Shown: positions 36,675 through 44,874, counted from the first letter of the stretch. The stretch is DNA of 64,000 bases from Streptomyces lydicus (GCF_001729485.1 NZ_CP017157.1:2604001-2668000), one strand, 5' to 3'. A program made the numbers and translations. The notes: generated by a model from the sequence alone, not told the origin.

Positions 36675-36937
36675 CGTTCCCCTCCGTGGTCGGGGGCAGC
36701 GCGCCGCCCTCGCTTGGCCTGCGGGTGGCGCCTGTGGTCAGGCGGCGCCGTTTCGAAAGCTCCCGCGGGCACACGAAACGATCATAGGGGCGTGCTGGCG
36801 GTGTTCACAGCGGATTTGTCTCAGCTGTGCCATTCCGGCCGGCGCACGAGCATCGGCGTTCCGGAGGGGCGGCTGCGGCACTCCCTTGCTCGGTAAAGGC
36901 CCGCCATAAAGATCGGGTCGTTGTCAGAGGTGGCCGG

Positions 36938-36943
36938 TAGGCT
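36938..36943 (+). promoter_or_regulatory. TAGGCT -10 box close to the helicase start
   Basis: TAGGCT 10 nt upstream of the ATG at 36954, no Shine-Dalgarno visible. Transcription would start about 4 nt before or at the ATG. Confidence 0.45.
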
Positions 36944-36953
36944 CGTAAGCACG

Positions 36954-39770
36954 ATGACCGAGGACATGTCCCCTGCTGAACGCTATGCCGCCGCCAAGCT
37001 CCGGGCGGCCGAGCAGGCCACCGCACTCGCCCCTTTCCGAGAGATGTACGACTTCGAACTGGACCCGTTCCAGATCGAGGCGTGCGAGGCCCTGGAGGCC
37101 GGGAAGGGCGTGCTGGTCGCTGCCCCCACCGGATCCGGCAAGACGATCGTCGGCGAGTTCGCCGTCCACCTGGCCCTGGAGCAGGGCCGCAAATGCTTCT
37201 ACACCACGCCCATCAAGGCGCTGTCCAACCAGAAGTACCAGGACCTGGTCAGGCGTTACGGTGCCGAGAAGGTCGGCCTGCTGACCGGTGACAACAGCGT
37301 CAACTCCGACGCGCCGGTGATCGTGATGACCACCGAGGTGCTGCGCAACATGCTCTACGCGGGCTCGCAGTCGCTGGCCGGCCTCGGCTATGTGGTGATG
37401 GACGAGGTGCACTACCTCTCCGACCGCTTCCGCGGCGCCGTCTGGGAAGAGGTGATCATCCATCTCCCCGATTCCGTGACCCTGGTCTCACTGTCGGCGA
37501 CGGTTTCCAACGCCGAGGAGTTCGGCGACTGGCTGGACACCGTCCGGGGCGACACCGCCGTGATCGTCTCCGAGCACCGCCCGGTGCCGCTGTGGCAGCA
37601 CGTGCTCGCGGGCCGCCGGATATACGACCTCTTCGAGGAGCGGGACGGGCAGGGCGGCGGCCGCCGCGAGGTCAACCCCGACCTGGAGCGGCTGGCCCGC
37701 ATGGAGAACAGCCGGCCGACGTTCGGCCGGGACAAGCGCCGGGGCCGCACCATGCGCGAGGCGGACCGGGAGCGCGAGCGCAGACAGCGCGCCCGGATCT
37801 GGACGCCGAGCCGGCCCGAGGTGATCGAACGCCTCGACAACGAGGGCCTGTTGCCCGCGATCACCTTCATCTTCAGCCGCGCCGGCTGCGAGGCGGCCGT
37901 CCAGCAGTGCCTGTATTCGGGGCTGCGGCTCAACGACCCGGAAGGCCGCGAGCAGGTCCGCCGCATCGTCGAGGCGCGGACGGCCGGGATACCGGACGAG
38001 GACCTCCATGTGCTCGGCTACTACGAGTGGCTGGAGGGCCTGGAGCGCGGTATCGCGGCGCACCACGCCGGCATGCTCCCGACGTTCAAGGAGGTCGTCG
38101 AGGAGCTCTTCGTCAAGGGCCTGGTCAAGGCGGTCTTCGCCACCGAGACGCTGGCGCTGGGCATCAACATGCCGGCGCGTTCGGTCGTGCTGGAGAAGCT
38201 GGTGAAGTGGAACGGCGAGCAGCACGCCGACATCACCCCCGGCGAGTACACCCAGCTGACCGGCCGGGCCGGGCGCCGCGGCATCGACGTCGAGGGCCAC
38301 GCGGTCGTGCTGTGGCAGCGCGGGATGAACCCGGGCGCGCTGGCCGGCCTCGCCGGGACGCGTACGTATCCGCTGCGGTCGTCCTTCAAGCCGTCGTACA
38401 ACATGGCGGTCAATCTGGTCTCGCAGTTCGGCCGGCACCGGTCGCGGGAGCTGCTGGAGATGTCCTTCGCGCAGTTCCAGGCCGACAAGTCGGTGGTCGG
38501 GATCTCGCGGCAGGTGCAGAAGAACGAGGAGGGGCTGGCCGGTTACCGCGGTTCGATGACCTGTCACCTCGGCGACTTCGAGGAGTACTCCCGGCTGCGG
38601 CGGGAGCTGAAGGACCGTGAGACGGAGCTGGCCAAGCAGGGCGCGGCGCAGCGGCGGGTGGCGGCCGCGGCGGCGCTGGAGAAGCTCCGGCCCGGCGACG
38701 TCATCCATGTGCCGACCGGCAAGTACGCGGGGCTGGCGCTGGTCCTGGACCCGGGCATGCCCTCGGGGCGGACGAACGGCCACCGCGGCTTCGACGCGCA
38801 GGACGGCCCGCGGCCGCTGGTGCTGACGGCGGAGCGGCAGGTCAAGCGGCTGGCCTCGATCGACTTCCCGGTGCCGGTCGAGGCGCTGGACCGGATGCGG
38901 ATCCCCAAGTCCTTCAACGCCCGCAGCCCGCAGTCGCGTCGCGATCTGGCGTCCGCGCTGCGCACCAAGGCCGGGCACCTCGTCCCGTCGCGGCACCGCA
39001 AGCCCCGTTCGGCGGCGGCCGACGACCGCGAGATCACCCGGCTGCGTACGGCGCTCCGCGCGCACCCGTGCCACGGCTGCGACGAGCGTGAGGACCACGC
39101 CCGCTGGGCGGAGCGCTACCACCGACTGGCGCGTGACACCCGCCAGTTGGAGCGCCGGATCGAGGGCCGGACGAACACCATCGCCCGCACCTTCGACCGG
39201 ATCTGCGCGCTGCTGACCGAGCTGGACTACCTGGAGGAGGACACGGTCACCGACGAGGGGCGCCGGCTGGCCCGGCTCTACGGCGAGCTGGACCTGCTGG
39301 CGAGCGAGTGCCTGCGCGAGGGGGTCTGGGAGGGGCTGGGCCCCGCGGAGCTCGCGGCCTGTGCCTCGGCGCTGGTGTACGAGGCGCGGCAGGCGGACGA
39401 CGCGACGGCCCCCAAGCTGCCGGCCGGCAAGGCCCGCGAGGCGCTGGGCGAGATGGTCCGCATCTGGGGCCGGCTGGACGCCCTGGAGGAGGACCACCGG
39501 ATCAACCAGGCGGAGGGCGTCGGCCAGCGCGAGCCGGACCTCGGCTTCGCCTGGCCCGCGTACCGCTGGGCCTCCGGCTTCGGTCTCGACGAGGTGCTGC
39601 GCGAGGCGGAGATGCCCGCCGGCGACTTCGTGCGCTGGTGCAAGCAGCTGGTCGACATCCTCGGCCAGATCGCGGCCGCGGCGCCGCCCGGCAGCTCGGT
39701 GGCGCGTACCGCCCGCCGCGCGATGGACGGTGTGCTGCGCGGCGTGGTGGCGTACTCCTCGGTGGGCTGA
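36954..39770 (+). CDS. helY: Ski2/Mtr4-like DEAD/DEAH-box RNA helicase
   Basis: A 938-residue helicase of the kind called HelY in mycobacteria. The N-terminal core (about residues 25-200) has Q-motif-like FELDPFQIEACEAL, Walker A APTGSGKT and DEVH box VVMDEVHYLSDRF, and then SATVSN. The second core (about 270-440) includes LTGRAGRRGIDVEG. The C-terminal DSHCT domain extends to the end (about 770-930). The likely role is RNA processing or turnover, but this is not proven for Streptomyces. I start at ATG (MTEDMSPAERYAA); the track frame opens at TTG 36921. A bidirectional hairpin follows at 39801-39835. Confidence 0.93.
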   Translation: MTEDMSPAERYAAAKLRAAEQATALAPFREMYDFELDPFQIEACEALEAGKGVLVAAPTGSGKTIVGEFAVHLALEQGRKCFYTTPIKALSNQKYQDLVRRYGAEKVGLLTGDNSVNSDAPVIVMTTEVLRNMLYAGSQSLAGLGYVVMDEVHYLSDRFRGAVWEEVIIHLPDSVTLVSLSATVSNAEEFGDWLDTVRGDTAVIVSEHRPVPLWQHVLAGRRIYDLFEERDGQGGGRREVNPDLERLARMENSRPTFGRDKRRGRTMREADRERERRQRARIWTPSRPEVIERLDNEGLLPAITFIFSRAGCEAAVQQCLYSGLRLNDPEGREQVRRIVEARTAGIPDEDLHVLGYYEWLEGLERGIAAHHAGMLPTFKEVVEELFVKGLVKAVFATETLALGINMPARSVVLEKLVKWNGEQHADITPGEYTQLTGRAGRRGIDVEGHAVVLWQRGMNPGALAGLAGTRTYPLRSSFKPSYNMAVNLVSQFGRHRSRELLEMSFAQFQADKSVVGISRQVQKNEEGLAGYRGSMTCHLGDFEEYSRLRRELKDRETELAKQGAAQRRVAAAAALEKLRPGDVIHVPTGKYAGLALVLDPGMPSGRTNGHRGFDAQDGPRPLVLTAERQVKRLASIDFPVPVEALDRMRIPKSFNARSPQSRRDLASALRTKAGHLVPSRHRKPRSAAADDREITRLRTALRAHPCHGCDEREDHARWAERYHRLARDTRQLERRIEGRTNTIARTFDRICALLTELDYLEEDTVTDEGRRLARLYGELDLLASECLREGVWEGLGPAELAACASALVYEARQADDATAPKLPAGKAREALGEMVRIWGRLDALEEDHRINQAEGVGQREPDLGFAWPAYRWASGFGLDEVLREAEMPAGDFVRWCKQLVDILGQIAAAAPPGSSVARTARRAMDGVLRGVVAYSSVG

Positions 39771-39800
39771 GCGGCTCCCGCCGGGCCCGGACCACGCGAC

Positions 39801-39835
39801 GGCGCCGCGTTCCCGTACGACGGGAGCGCGGCGCC
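39801..39835. terminator. Bidirectional terminator between helY and ssuD
   Basis: GGCGCCGCG pairs with CGCGGCGCC, followed by one T-G wobble and TCCCG/CGGGA, giving 15 base pairs around a 5-nt loop. The convergent genes end at 39770 (plus) and 39877 (minus). Confidence 0.82.
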
Positions 39836-39876
39836 GGTGTTCGTCCGGGCGGCCTCTCACGGCACCCGGGCGGCGG

Positions 39877-40986
39877 TCAGGACGCCTGACGGGCCGTCCG
39901 CTCCGCGTCCCGCTTGGCGACCTCCTCGCGGACGAGCGGGATGACGTGCCGGCCGAAGTCGACGGCGTCGTCGAGCAGGTCGTAGCCGCGGGCGGAGAGG
40001 ATGTCGACGCCCAGGTCGTAGTAGTCGAGCAGGGCCGCGGCGACGGTCTCCGGCGTGCCGACCAGGGCGGTGGAGTTGCCGGCGCCGCCGGTCTCCGCCG
40101 CGGTCGGGGTCCACAGCGCCCGGTCGTGCCGCTCGCCCTCGGCGGCCACCGCGAGCAGCCGCTGCGACCCGGCGTTCTGCGGGTTCGTCAGCGGGTGGCG
40201 GCGGCTGAGCGCCCCGCCCGCCTTGCGCGCCCTGATCCGGTCCAGGGTGCGGTGCGCCTTTTCCCAGGCCAGTTCCTCGGTGGGCGCGATGATCGGCCGG
40301 AAGGCGACCTGGATGCGGGGCACGTCGGTGCGCCCGGCGGCGCGTGCCGCGGCCTTCACCGAGGCGATCTGCTCGGCGGTCTGCGCCAGCGGCTCGCCCC
40401 ACAGGCAGTAGATGTCCGCCTCGGCGCCGCCCGCCGCGTACGCCGCCGGGGAGGAGCCGCCGAACGACACCTGTGGGTGCGGCTGTTGGACGGGGAAGGT
40501 GTCGGAGACGAAGTCGTGGAAGCGGTAGTGGGTGCCCTCGTGGTCGAAGGGCTCGTGGGTGGTCCAGATCTTCTTGACGAGGCGGATGTACTCGCGGGTG
40601 CGGGCGTAGCGCTCGTCCTTGGTCAGGGTGTCGCCCTCGCGCCGCTGCTCGTGGTCGTTGCCGCCGGTGATGAAGTGCACCGCGAGCCGGCCGTCGCTGA
40701 TCCGGTCCAGCGTCGCGAAGGTCTTCGCGGCGAACGTCGGGTACGAGACGTTGGGGCGGTGCGCCACCAGGATCTGCAGGGTGTCGGTGCGGGCGGCGAC
40801 GAAGGCGGCGGCCGGGGACGGGTCGGGGGAGCCGGAACCGTAGGCGAACAGCACCCGGTCCCAGCCGTGGTCCTCGTGGGCGCGGGCGAGCTTGAGCGTG
40901 TAGTCCTTGTCGAAGGACGCGCCGGAGCGCTGGGTGACTTCGGAACCGTCGTTGGTCGCGGCAATGCCGAGGAACTCGACAGGCAT
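39877..40986 (-). CDS. ssuD: FMNH2-dependent alkanesulfonate monooxygenase, SsuD-type
   Basis: A 369-residue LLM-class (bacterial luciferase-like) flavin monooxygenase that releases sulfite from alkanesulfonates. The fit includes VEFLGIAATNDGSEV at the N-terminus, the central AAKTFATLDRISDGRL with HFITGGN, TLTKDERYARTREYI and SFGGSSPAAYAAGGAEADIY. The size is close to that of SsuD. The ATG at 40986 has only GAGG, 11 nt upstream, as binding site. No reductase or transporter genes adjoin it. A short ORF upstream (41108-41185, minus) encodes a Cys-Cys leader peptide, which points to control by cysteine supply. Confidence 0.9.
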   Translation of the reverse strand: MPVEFLGIAATNDGSEVTQRSGASFDKDYTLKLARAHEDHGWDRVLFAYGSGSPDPSPAAAFVAARTDTLQILVAHRPNVSYPTFAAKTFATLDRISDGRLAVHFITGGNDHEQRREGDTLTKDERYARTREYIRLVKKIWTTHEPFDHEGTHYRFHDFVSDTFPVQQPHPQVSFGGSSPAAYAAGGAEADIYCLWGEPLAQTAEQIASVKAAARAAGRTDVPRIQVAFRPIIAPTEELAWEKAHRTLDRIRARKAGGALSRRHPLTNPQNAGSQRLLAVAAEGERHDRALWTPTAAETGGAGNSTALVGTPETVAAALLDYYDLGVDILSARGYDLLDDAVDFGRHVIPLVREEVAKRDAERTARQAS

Positions 40987-41107
40987 GGGGGAAGGGCCTC
41001 GTCTTCTCGTGGTCAGGCGCTGGTGGGCAGGCGCCGGCAGCCGTCGGGCGGGCCGGGCGTGCGGGCGTACGGAAGCCGTACGGACAGGAGCACTGCGCGG
41101 GGAGAAG

Positions 41108-41185
41108 TCAGCGGCAACAGGAGGCCGACCACACCCGACCGAAGTCGATGTGGTCGCGGGTGACGAGCCGCTGCGAAGGACGCAT
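41108..41185 (-). CDS. Putative cysteine-responsive leader peptide upstream of ssuD
   Basis: A 25-codon ORF too short for most gene callers: ATG at 41185, TGA at 41108-41110, encoding MRPSQRLVTRDHIDFGRVW followed by SASCCR. The pattern (an Arg-rich start, a conserved-looking 'H-I-D' and a Cys-Cys near the end) matches the short leader peptides found before actinobacterial sulfur genes. In mycobacteria, polycysteine upstream ORFs attenuate sulfur genes through ribosome stalling when cysteinyl-tRNA is scarce. It ends 121 nt before the ssuD ATG. No strong Shine-Dalgarno is seen, so the start may be leaderless. Confidence 0.65.
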   Translation of the reverse strand: MRPSQRLVTRDHIDFGRVWSASCCR

Positions 41186-41313
41186 GCGCTCAGTGGAACA
41201 GGTAGATGTATGTGCCGTCAACCAATTGCCTTGGCGGGCAACGCCGTTCGCGACGGACGGCCCGGGGCGGGCGGGGGCGCGTACGCACGCGCCGGCCGGG
41301 GCAGGATGCGGCC

Positions 41314-41670
41314 ATGAGCGCGCGGGGCGACGGAGAGGCGGCCGGGGTGCGGCGCCTGGGCATGGTCATCGGGCTGCGGCCGGAGCACCGCGAGGAGTAC
41401 CTGCGGCTGCACGCGGAGGTCTGGCCCGAGGTGCTGGCCACGATCACCGCCTGCAACCTCCGCAACTACTCGATCTTCCGCCACGGCGATCTGCTGTTCT
41501 CGTACGCCGAGTACGTCGGTGACGACTACGCCGCCGACATGGCCGCGATGGCCGCCGACCCCGCGACCCAGCGATGGTGGCGGCTGACCGCCCCCTGCCA
41601 GGAACAGACGGAGGGGGCGGTGCCGGGGGAGTGGTGGACGCCGCTGCGGGAGGTCTTCCACCACGACTAG
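41314..41670 (+). CDS. rhaM: L-rhamnose mutarotase-like protein (RhaM family)
   Basis: A 118-residue protein of the RhaM (YiiL) family. MVIGLRPEHREEYLRLHAEVWPEVLATITACNL matches the family N-terminus, including the active-site His in LHAEVWP, then SIFRHGDLLFSYAEY and WWRLTAPCQE. RhaM proteins interconvert alpha and beta L-rhamnose. No rhamnose pathway gene adjoins it. The ATG at 41314 has no strong ribosome binding site; GCAGGATGCGG is upstream. Its TAG stop overlaps the stop of the convergent minus-strand gene, so four bases (CTAG) serve both. Confidence 0.85.
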   Translation: MSARGDGEAAGVRRLGMVIGLRPEHREEYLRLHAEVWPEVLATITACNLRNYSIFRHGDLLFSYAEYVGDDYAADMAAMAADPATQRWWRLTAPCQEQTEGAVPGEWWTPLREVFHHD

Positions 41671-42119
41671 CCAGGGGTGTCCGAGCGCGCCTTCCGGGTG
41701 CGGCGGCGGACGGCGGCCCGGAGGGCGAGGAAGAGCAGGACGCCGAACGGCGAGAGCAGCACGGTCAGTACCAGCAGCGGGCCCATGACCAGCGGGTGGA
41801 TCCGCAGCGCACGGGCCTCCCGGTACATCCACTGGCCGAGGAACAGGTCCCAGGCGATCACCTGCGCCCAGATCGCCCCGGCTCCGCCGCCGAGCCGCAG
41901 CAACTCCTGGAACCCCGCCAGATCGGGGTGGCTGACGGCCGCCCACAGCTGCGGGAACACCCCGGCGGCCAGCACGAGGTAGACCGCGAGGACCGGCACC
42001 ATCGGCAGCGGCGAGGCGGCGATCCGGTCGGTGAAGCGCCACCCGGGGGCCAGGATCAGCAGTGCCCAGAACGGCGCCGCGAGCAGGAAGGCCAAGTCGA
42101 AGAGGGTGCTGCTGGTCAT
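41667..42119 (-). CDS. ABA4-like membrane protein
   Basis: A 150-residue integral membrane protein with about four TM segments. The sequence (LFDLAFLLAAPFWALLILAPGWR..., WDLFLGQWMYREARALRIHPL, GPLLVLTVLLSPFGVLLF) resembles the ABA4-like family (DUF4281), whose plant members act in xanthophyll conversion; its bacterial function is unknown. It overlaps the upstream gene by 4 nt (ATGA, 42116-42119), so the two are co-translated. It ends over the shared CTAG with the RhaM gene. Start is ATG at 42119. Confidence 0.78.
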   Translation of the reverse strand: MTSSTLFDLAFLLAAPFWALLILAPGWRFTDRIAASPLPMVPVLAVYLVLAAGVFPQLWAAVSHPDLAGFQELLRLGGGAGAIWAQVIAWDLFLGQWMYREARALRIHPLVMGPLLVLTVLLSPFGVLLFLALRAAVRRRTRKARSDTPG

Positions 42120-43081
42120 CGCGTCAACTCCGGTGCGGGGTGGGCGGACAGGGTGGGGCCGGTGGCGGCGCCCGGGCCGTCCGCCGGGCGGCGCAGGGCC
42201 GCGTACGTTCCGGCCGCGGTGGCCGTCACGAGGGCGCCGAGCGCGCCCAGCGTCGGTGCGTCGGGGTGGATCAGTGCCTGGCCGCGCAGCGCCTGCCAGG
42301 TCACCAGCGCCAGCAGCCCGGTGAGGAAGCCGGCCGCGACCAGTACCAGGCGCAGCCGGGTCCGCTCGCTCCGCAGCCGGCCGGCCCGCCCGGCCAGCGC
42401 CTCCATCGCGTAGAGGAACAGCGGCAGCGCCTGGAGGGCGTGCATGCCGACGAAGTGCGGGACGCGCAGGTCGCCGCCGGTGGTGTTCCAGCCGGTGAGC
42501 GGCATGGCCGGGCCGCCGTCGGGGACGCCGACGCTGTGCGCGCCGACGACGGTGCGCAGGGCGCCCGCGGCCCGCTGTTCGGGGGTGGGGGACAGCATCA
42601 GCCCGCCGAGCAGCAGGCCGGCCAGGGCGATCAGCGCGCCGAGCCGGATCGCCCAGGTGACGGCCCGGTCGCCCAGGCGGGCCCGCAGGAGCAGCACCGC
42701 GATGACGAGGGTGCCGGTCCACAGGACCACGATGGTGAGTCCCATGACCACGAACAGCGCCTGGTCCAGCGGGGTTTCGACGTTGAAGTGGCTGCGCCGG
42801 CCGCGGGCGGCCTGCCCGGTGATGACCGCCATCTCGACGATGCCGGCCGCCACGACGGTGCGGGCGGCCCACCGGCCGGTCCGCCCGGGCGCCGGGTGCC
42901 GGGAGAGCATCCAGGCGAGGGTCAGCCCGTAGGCGGCGAAGGACACCGCGAACTTGAACGGCTTGAACCAGATCGGTGCCCCGGCCAGCACCCGGTCGTC
43001 GAGGACCAGGCCGGCCGCGGTGACGACCGCGAGTGCGGCCATCGCCCAGGAGAAGGCGAGCAGTGAACGGTATCTGGACAT
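42116..43081 (-). CDS. Multi-pass membrane protein of unknown function
   Basis: A 321-residue membrane protein with at least seven or eight hydrophobic segments. The first two (about 8-30 and 40-60) flank the sequence LVLDDRVLAGAPIWFKPFKFAVSF, and a conserved-looking HFNVETPLDQALFVVMG follows near residue 95. I do not recognise a family. It shares an operon with the ABA4-like gene by a 4-nt ATGA overlap. It is divergent from a MerR-type regulator gene, with palindromes in the gap, so the two membrane proteins are probably its targets. Start is ATG at 43081. Confidence 0.75.
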   Translation of the reverse strand: MSRYRSLLAFSWAMAALAVVTAAGLVLDDRVLAGAPIWFKPFKFAVSFAAYGLTLAWMLSRHPAPGRTGRWAARTVVAAGIVEMAVITGQAARGRRSHFNVETPLDQALFVVMGLTIVVLWTGTLVIAVLLLRARLGDRAVTWAIRLGALIALAGLLLGGLMLSPTPEQRAAGALRTVVGAHSVGVPDGGPAMPLTGWNTTGGDLRVPHFVGMHALQALPLFLYAMEALAGRAGRLRSERTRLRLVLVAAGFLTGLLALVTWQALRGQALIHPDAPTLGALGALVTATAAGTYAALRRPADGPGAATGPTLSAHPAPELTR

Positions 43082-43103
43082 ACGTATCCCCCCGGAAGTT
43101 ATG

Positions 43104-43141
43104 GATAGTAGCGCTTGCCGCTATCTGATAGCTGGACTATC
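43104..43141. promoter_or_regulatory. Probable MerR-family operator in the divergent gap
   Basis: GCTATCTGATAGC (43120-43132) is a palindrome with 6-bp arms and one central base. The hexamer GATAGT (43104-43109) and its complement ACTATC (43136-43141) flank it. The site lies 39-60 nt upstream of the membrane-protein gene and about 100 nt before merR. MerR regulators bind such spacer dyads. Confidence 0.55.
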
Positions 43142-43236
43142 TAAGATGGGGGGCGGATTGGCAAGGCCGGGAGTGGGCAGGGCGCCCGGAAAGCACACGG
43201 CGCCGGGCGGGAACCCGGCGCGGGAAAGGGCGGCAG

Positions 43237-43896
43237 ATGCGCATCGGGGAGTTGAGTCGCGCGACGGGCGTCGCGGTCCCGACGATCAAGTACTACGTCC
43301 GCGAGGGGCTGCTGCCCGCAGGCCGGCTGACCAGCCCCAACCAGGCCCGTTACGACGACGGTCACGTGCGCAGGCTGCGGCTGATCCGCGGGCTGATGGA
43401 CGTCGGCGGGCTCTCGGTCGCGGCCGTCCGCGAGGTGCTGGCCGCCGTCGACTCGCCGCAGGAGCCGGTGCACAAGGTCCTCGGTGCGGCCCAGTTGGCG
43501 ATCACCCCGCCGCCGGCGGTGACCCCGGACGGCATGGAGGCGGCGCGCGGCAAGGTGGCCGAGATCATTCGCCGGCGCGGCTGGCGGGTGGGGGGCGACA
43601 ACCCCGCCGTCGAGACGCTGGCCGTGGCGCTGGCCACCTTCGAGGGCATCGGCCACGGCGAGTTCGAGGAGGTCGTGGACGACTACGCCGCGGCCTGCGA
43701 GCGGGTGGCCGAAGCCGATCTGGCCTGGGTGGGCCGCAACGCGGAGGTCGACGGCCTGGTGGAGAGTGTTGTGGTGGGGACGGTCCTGGGGGACGCGGTG
43801 CTGACGGCGATGCGGCGGCTGGCGCACGTGGACGCCTCGGCCCGCAGGTACGAGCAGGGGGACGGGGGCCCGGCGGGCGCGACCGGGACGCCGTAG
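43237..43896 (+). CDS. MerR-family transcriptional regulator
   Basis: A 219-residue regulator. The N-terminal winged HTH (residues 1-75) begins MRIGELSRATGVAVPTIKYY and continues REGLLPAGRLTSPNQARYDDGHVRRL, the classic MerR layout. The C-terminal half (about 120-219) is helical with no metal-binding Cys pair, so a metal sensor is unlikely; the ligand is unknown. The ATG at 43237 follows GGGAAAGGGC. It is divergent from two membrane-protein genes and shares a palindromic region with them. Confidence 0.9.
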   Translation: MRIGELSRATGVAVPTIKYYVREGLLPAGRLTSPNQARYDDGHVRRLRLIRGLMDVGGLSVAAVREVLAAVDSPQEPVHKVLGAAQLAITPPPAVTPDGMEAARGKVAEIIRRRGWRVGGDNPAVETLAVALATFEGIGHGEFEEVVDDYAAACERVAEADLAWVGRNAEVDGLVESVVVGTVLGDAVLTAMRRLAHVDASARRYEQGDGGPAGATGTP

Positions 43897-43914
43897 CTGC
43901 CGGTGGCCCGGACA

Positions 43915-43954
43915 CGGGTGCGGCCCGGCCGTTGCGACGGCCGGGCCGCACCCG
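43915..43954. terminator. Bidirectional terminator after the MerR gene
   Basis: An 18-bp perfect stem (43915-43932 with 43937-43954) and tetraloop TGCG, between the convergent merR (stop 43896) and the SIP gene (stop 43970). Confidence 0.87.
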
Positions 43955-43969
43955 GGTGATGACGGGAGG

Positions 43970-44827
43970 TCAGGAAGCCGCCGCCGGCGCCGCCTCCTGC
44001 TCGGCCTCCACCTGCTCGTTCCAGGCGCGCTTGCCGGCCTGCCAGCCGTCCTCGTCGTGGCCGGCACGCCAGTAGCCGGAGATCGACAGCGACTCGCGGG
44101 GGATCTCCCGCTCGACGCGCAGCAGCCGGCGGAGTTCCTTGACGAAGCCCGCCTCGCCGTGCACGAATGCCTGGACCCGTCCGGCCGGGAAGTCCAGGTC
44201 CCGTACGGCGGCGACCAGTTCGCGGCCGACCGGCGCCGCCCCGCGGTACAGCCAGTGGACGGTGGCGCCGGCCGGCGCGTCCAGCTCCTGGCGCTCCTCC
44301 GGGCCGGCCACCTCGATGAAGGCGTGCACCGGGACGCCCGCGGGCATCCGCGCCAGGGCGGCCGCGAGGGCCGGCAGGGCGCTCTCGTCGCCCGCCAGCA
44401 GGTGCCAGTCGGCGTCGGCCTCCGGGGCGTAGGCGCCGCCGGGGCCGAGCAGGAAGATCTCGTCGCCCGGGCGGGCGGCGGCCGCCCAGGGGCCGGCCAG
44501 GCCCTCGTCGCCGTGCACCACGAAGTCCACGGTCAGCTCGCGGGCCCGTTCGTCCCAGGCGCGCACGGTGTACGTACGGGTCCGCGGCCACTGGTCGCGC
44601 GGGAACTCCGCACGGATCCGCGCGATGTCGAACGGCTCGGGGTAGCGCACGCCGGGCAGCGGGAAGACCAGCTTGACGTAGTGGTCGGCGTACTCGCCGG
44701 CCGTGAACTCCGCCAGCCCTTCGCCGCCGAGCACCACCCGGACCATGTGCGGGGTGAGTCGCTCGGTGCGCTCCACCCGGGCCCGGTGCAGGCCGGGCTT
44801 CTTGCGGGACGGACGCTCTGCTGCCAC
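43970..44827 (-). CDS. Siderophore-interacting protein, FAD-binding ferric reductase
   Basis: A 285-residue protein of the SIP/ViuB family that reduces imported ferric siderophores to release iron. The FAD-binding region has RTRTYTVRAWDE near residue 83-94 (R-x-Y-T/S motif) and VDFVVHGDEGLAGPWA; the NAD-domain has LLAGDESALPALAAALA, and the C-terminus has ISGYWRAGHDEDGW. The start is GTG at 44827 with GGGGAG upstream. An iron box at 44852-44870 sits 25 nt before it, so it should be repressed by a DtxR-type regulator when iron is ample. It lies downstream of the exonuclease gene but has its own promoter. Confidence 0.93.
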   Translation of the reverse strand: MAAERPSRKKPGLHRARVERTERLTPHMVRVVLGGEGLAEFTAGEYADHYVKLVFPLPGVRYPEPFDIARIRAEFPRDQWPRTRTYTVRAWDERARELTVDFVVHGDEGLAGPWAAAARPGDEIFLLGPGGAYAPEADADWHLLAGDESALPALAAALARMPAGVPVHAFIEVAGPEERQELDAPAGATVHWLYRGAAPVGRELVAAVRDLDFPAGRVQAFVHGEAGFVKELRRLLRVEREIPRESLSISGYWRAGHDEDGWQAGKRAWNEQVEAEQEAAPAAAS

Positions 44828-44851
44828 GGCAATCTCCCCTGATGCGGCGTG

Positions 44852-44870
44852 TTAGGTATACCTAACCTAA
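44852..44870 (-). promoter_or_regulatory. DtxR/DmdR-type iron box upstream of the SIP gene
   Basis: TTAGGTATACCTAACCTAA matches 15 of 19 positions of the canonical TTAGGTTAGGCTAACCTAA; the first 14 nt form a perfect palindrome (TTAGGTA/TACCTAA). It lies 25 nt ahead of the SIP start and just past the end of the exonuclease gene. Confidence 0.8.
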
Positions 44871-44874
44871 CAGG

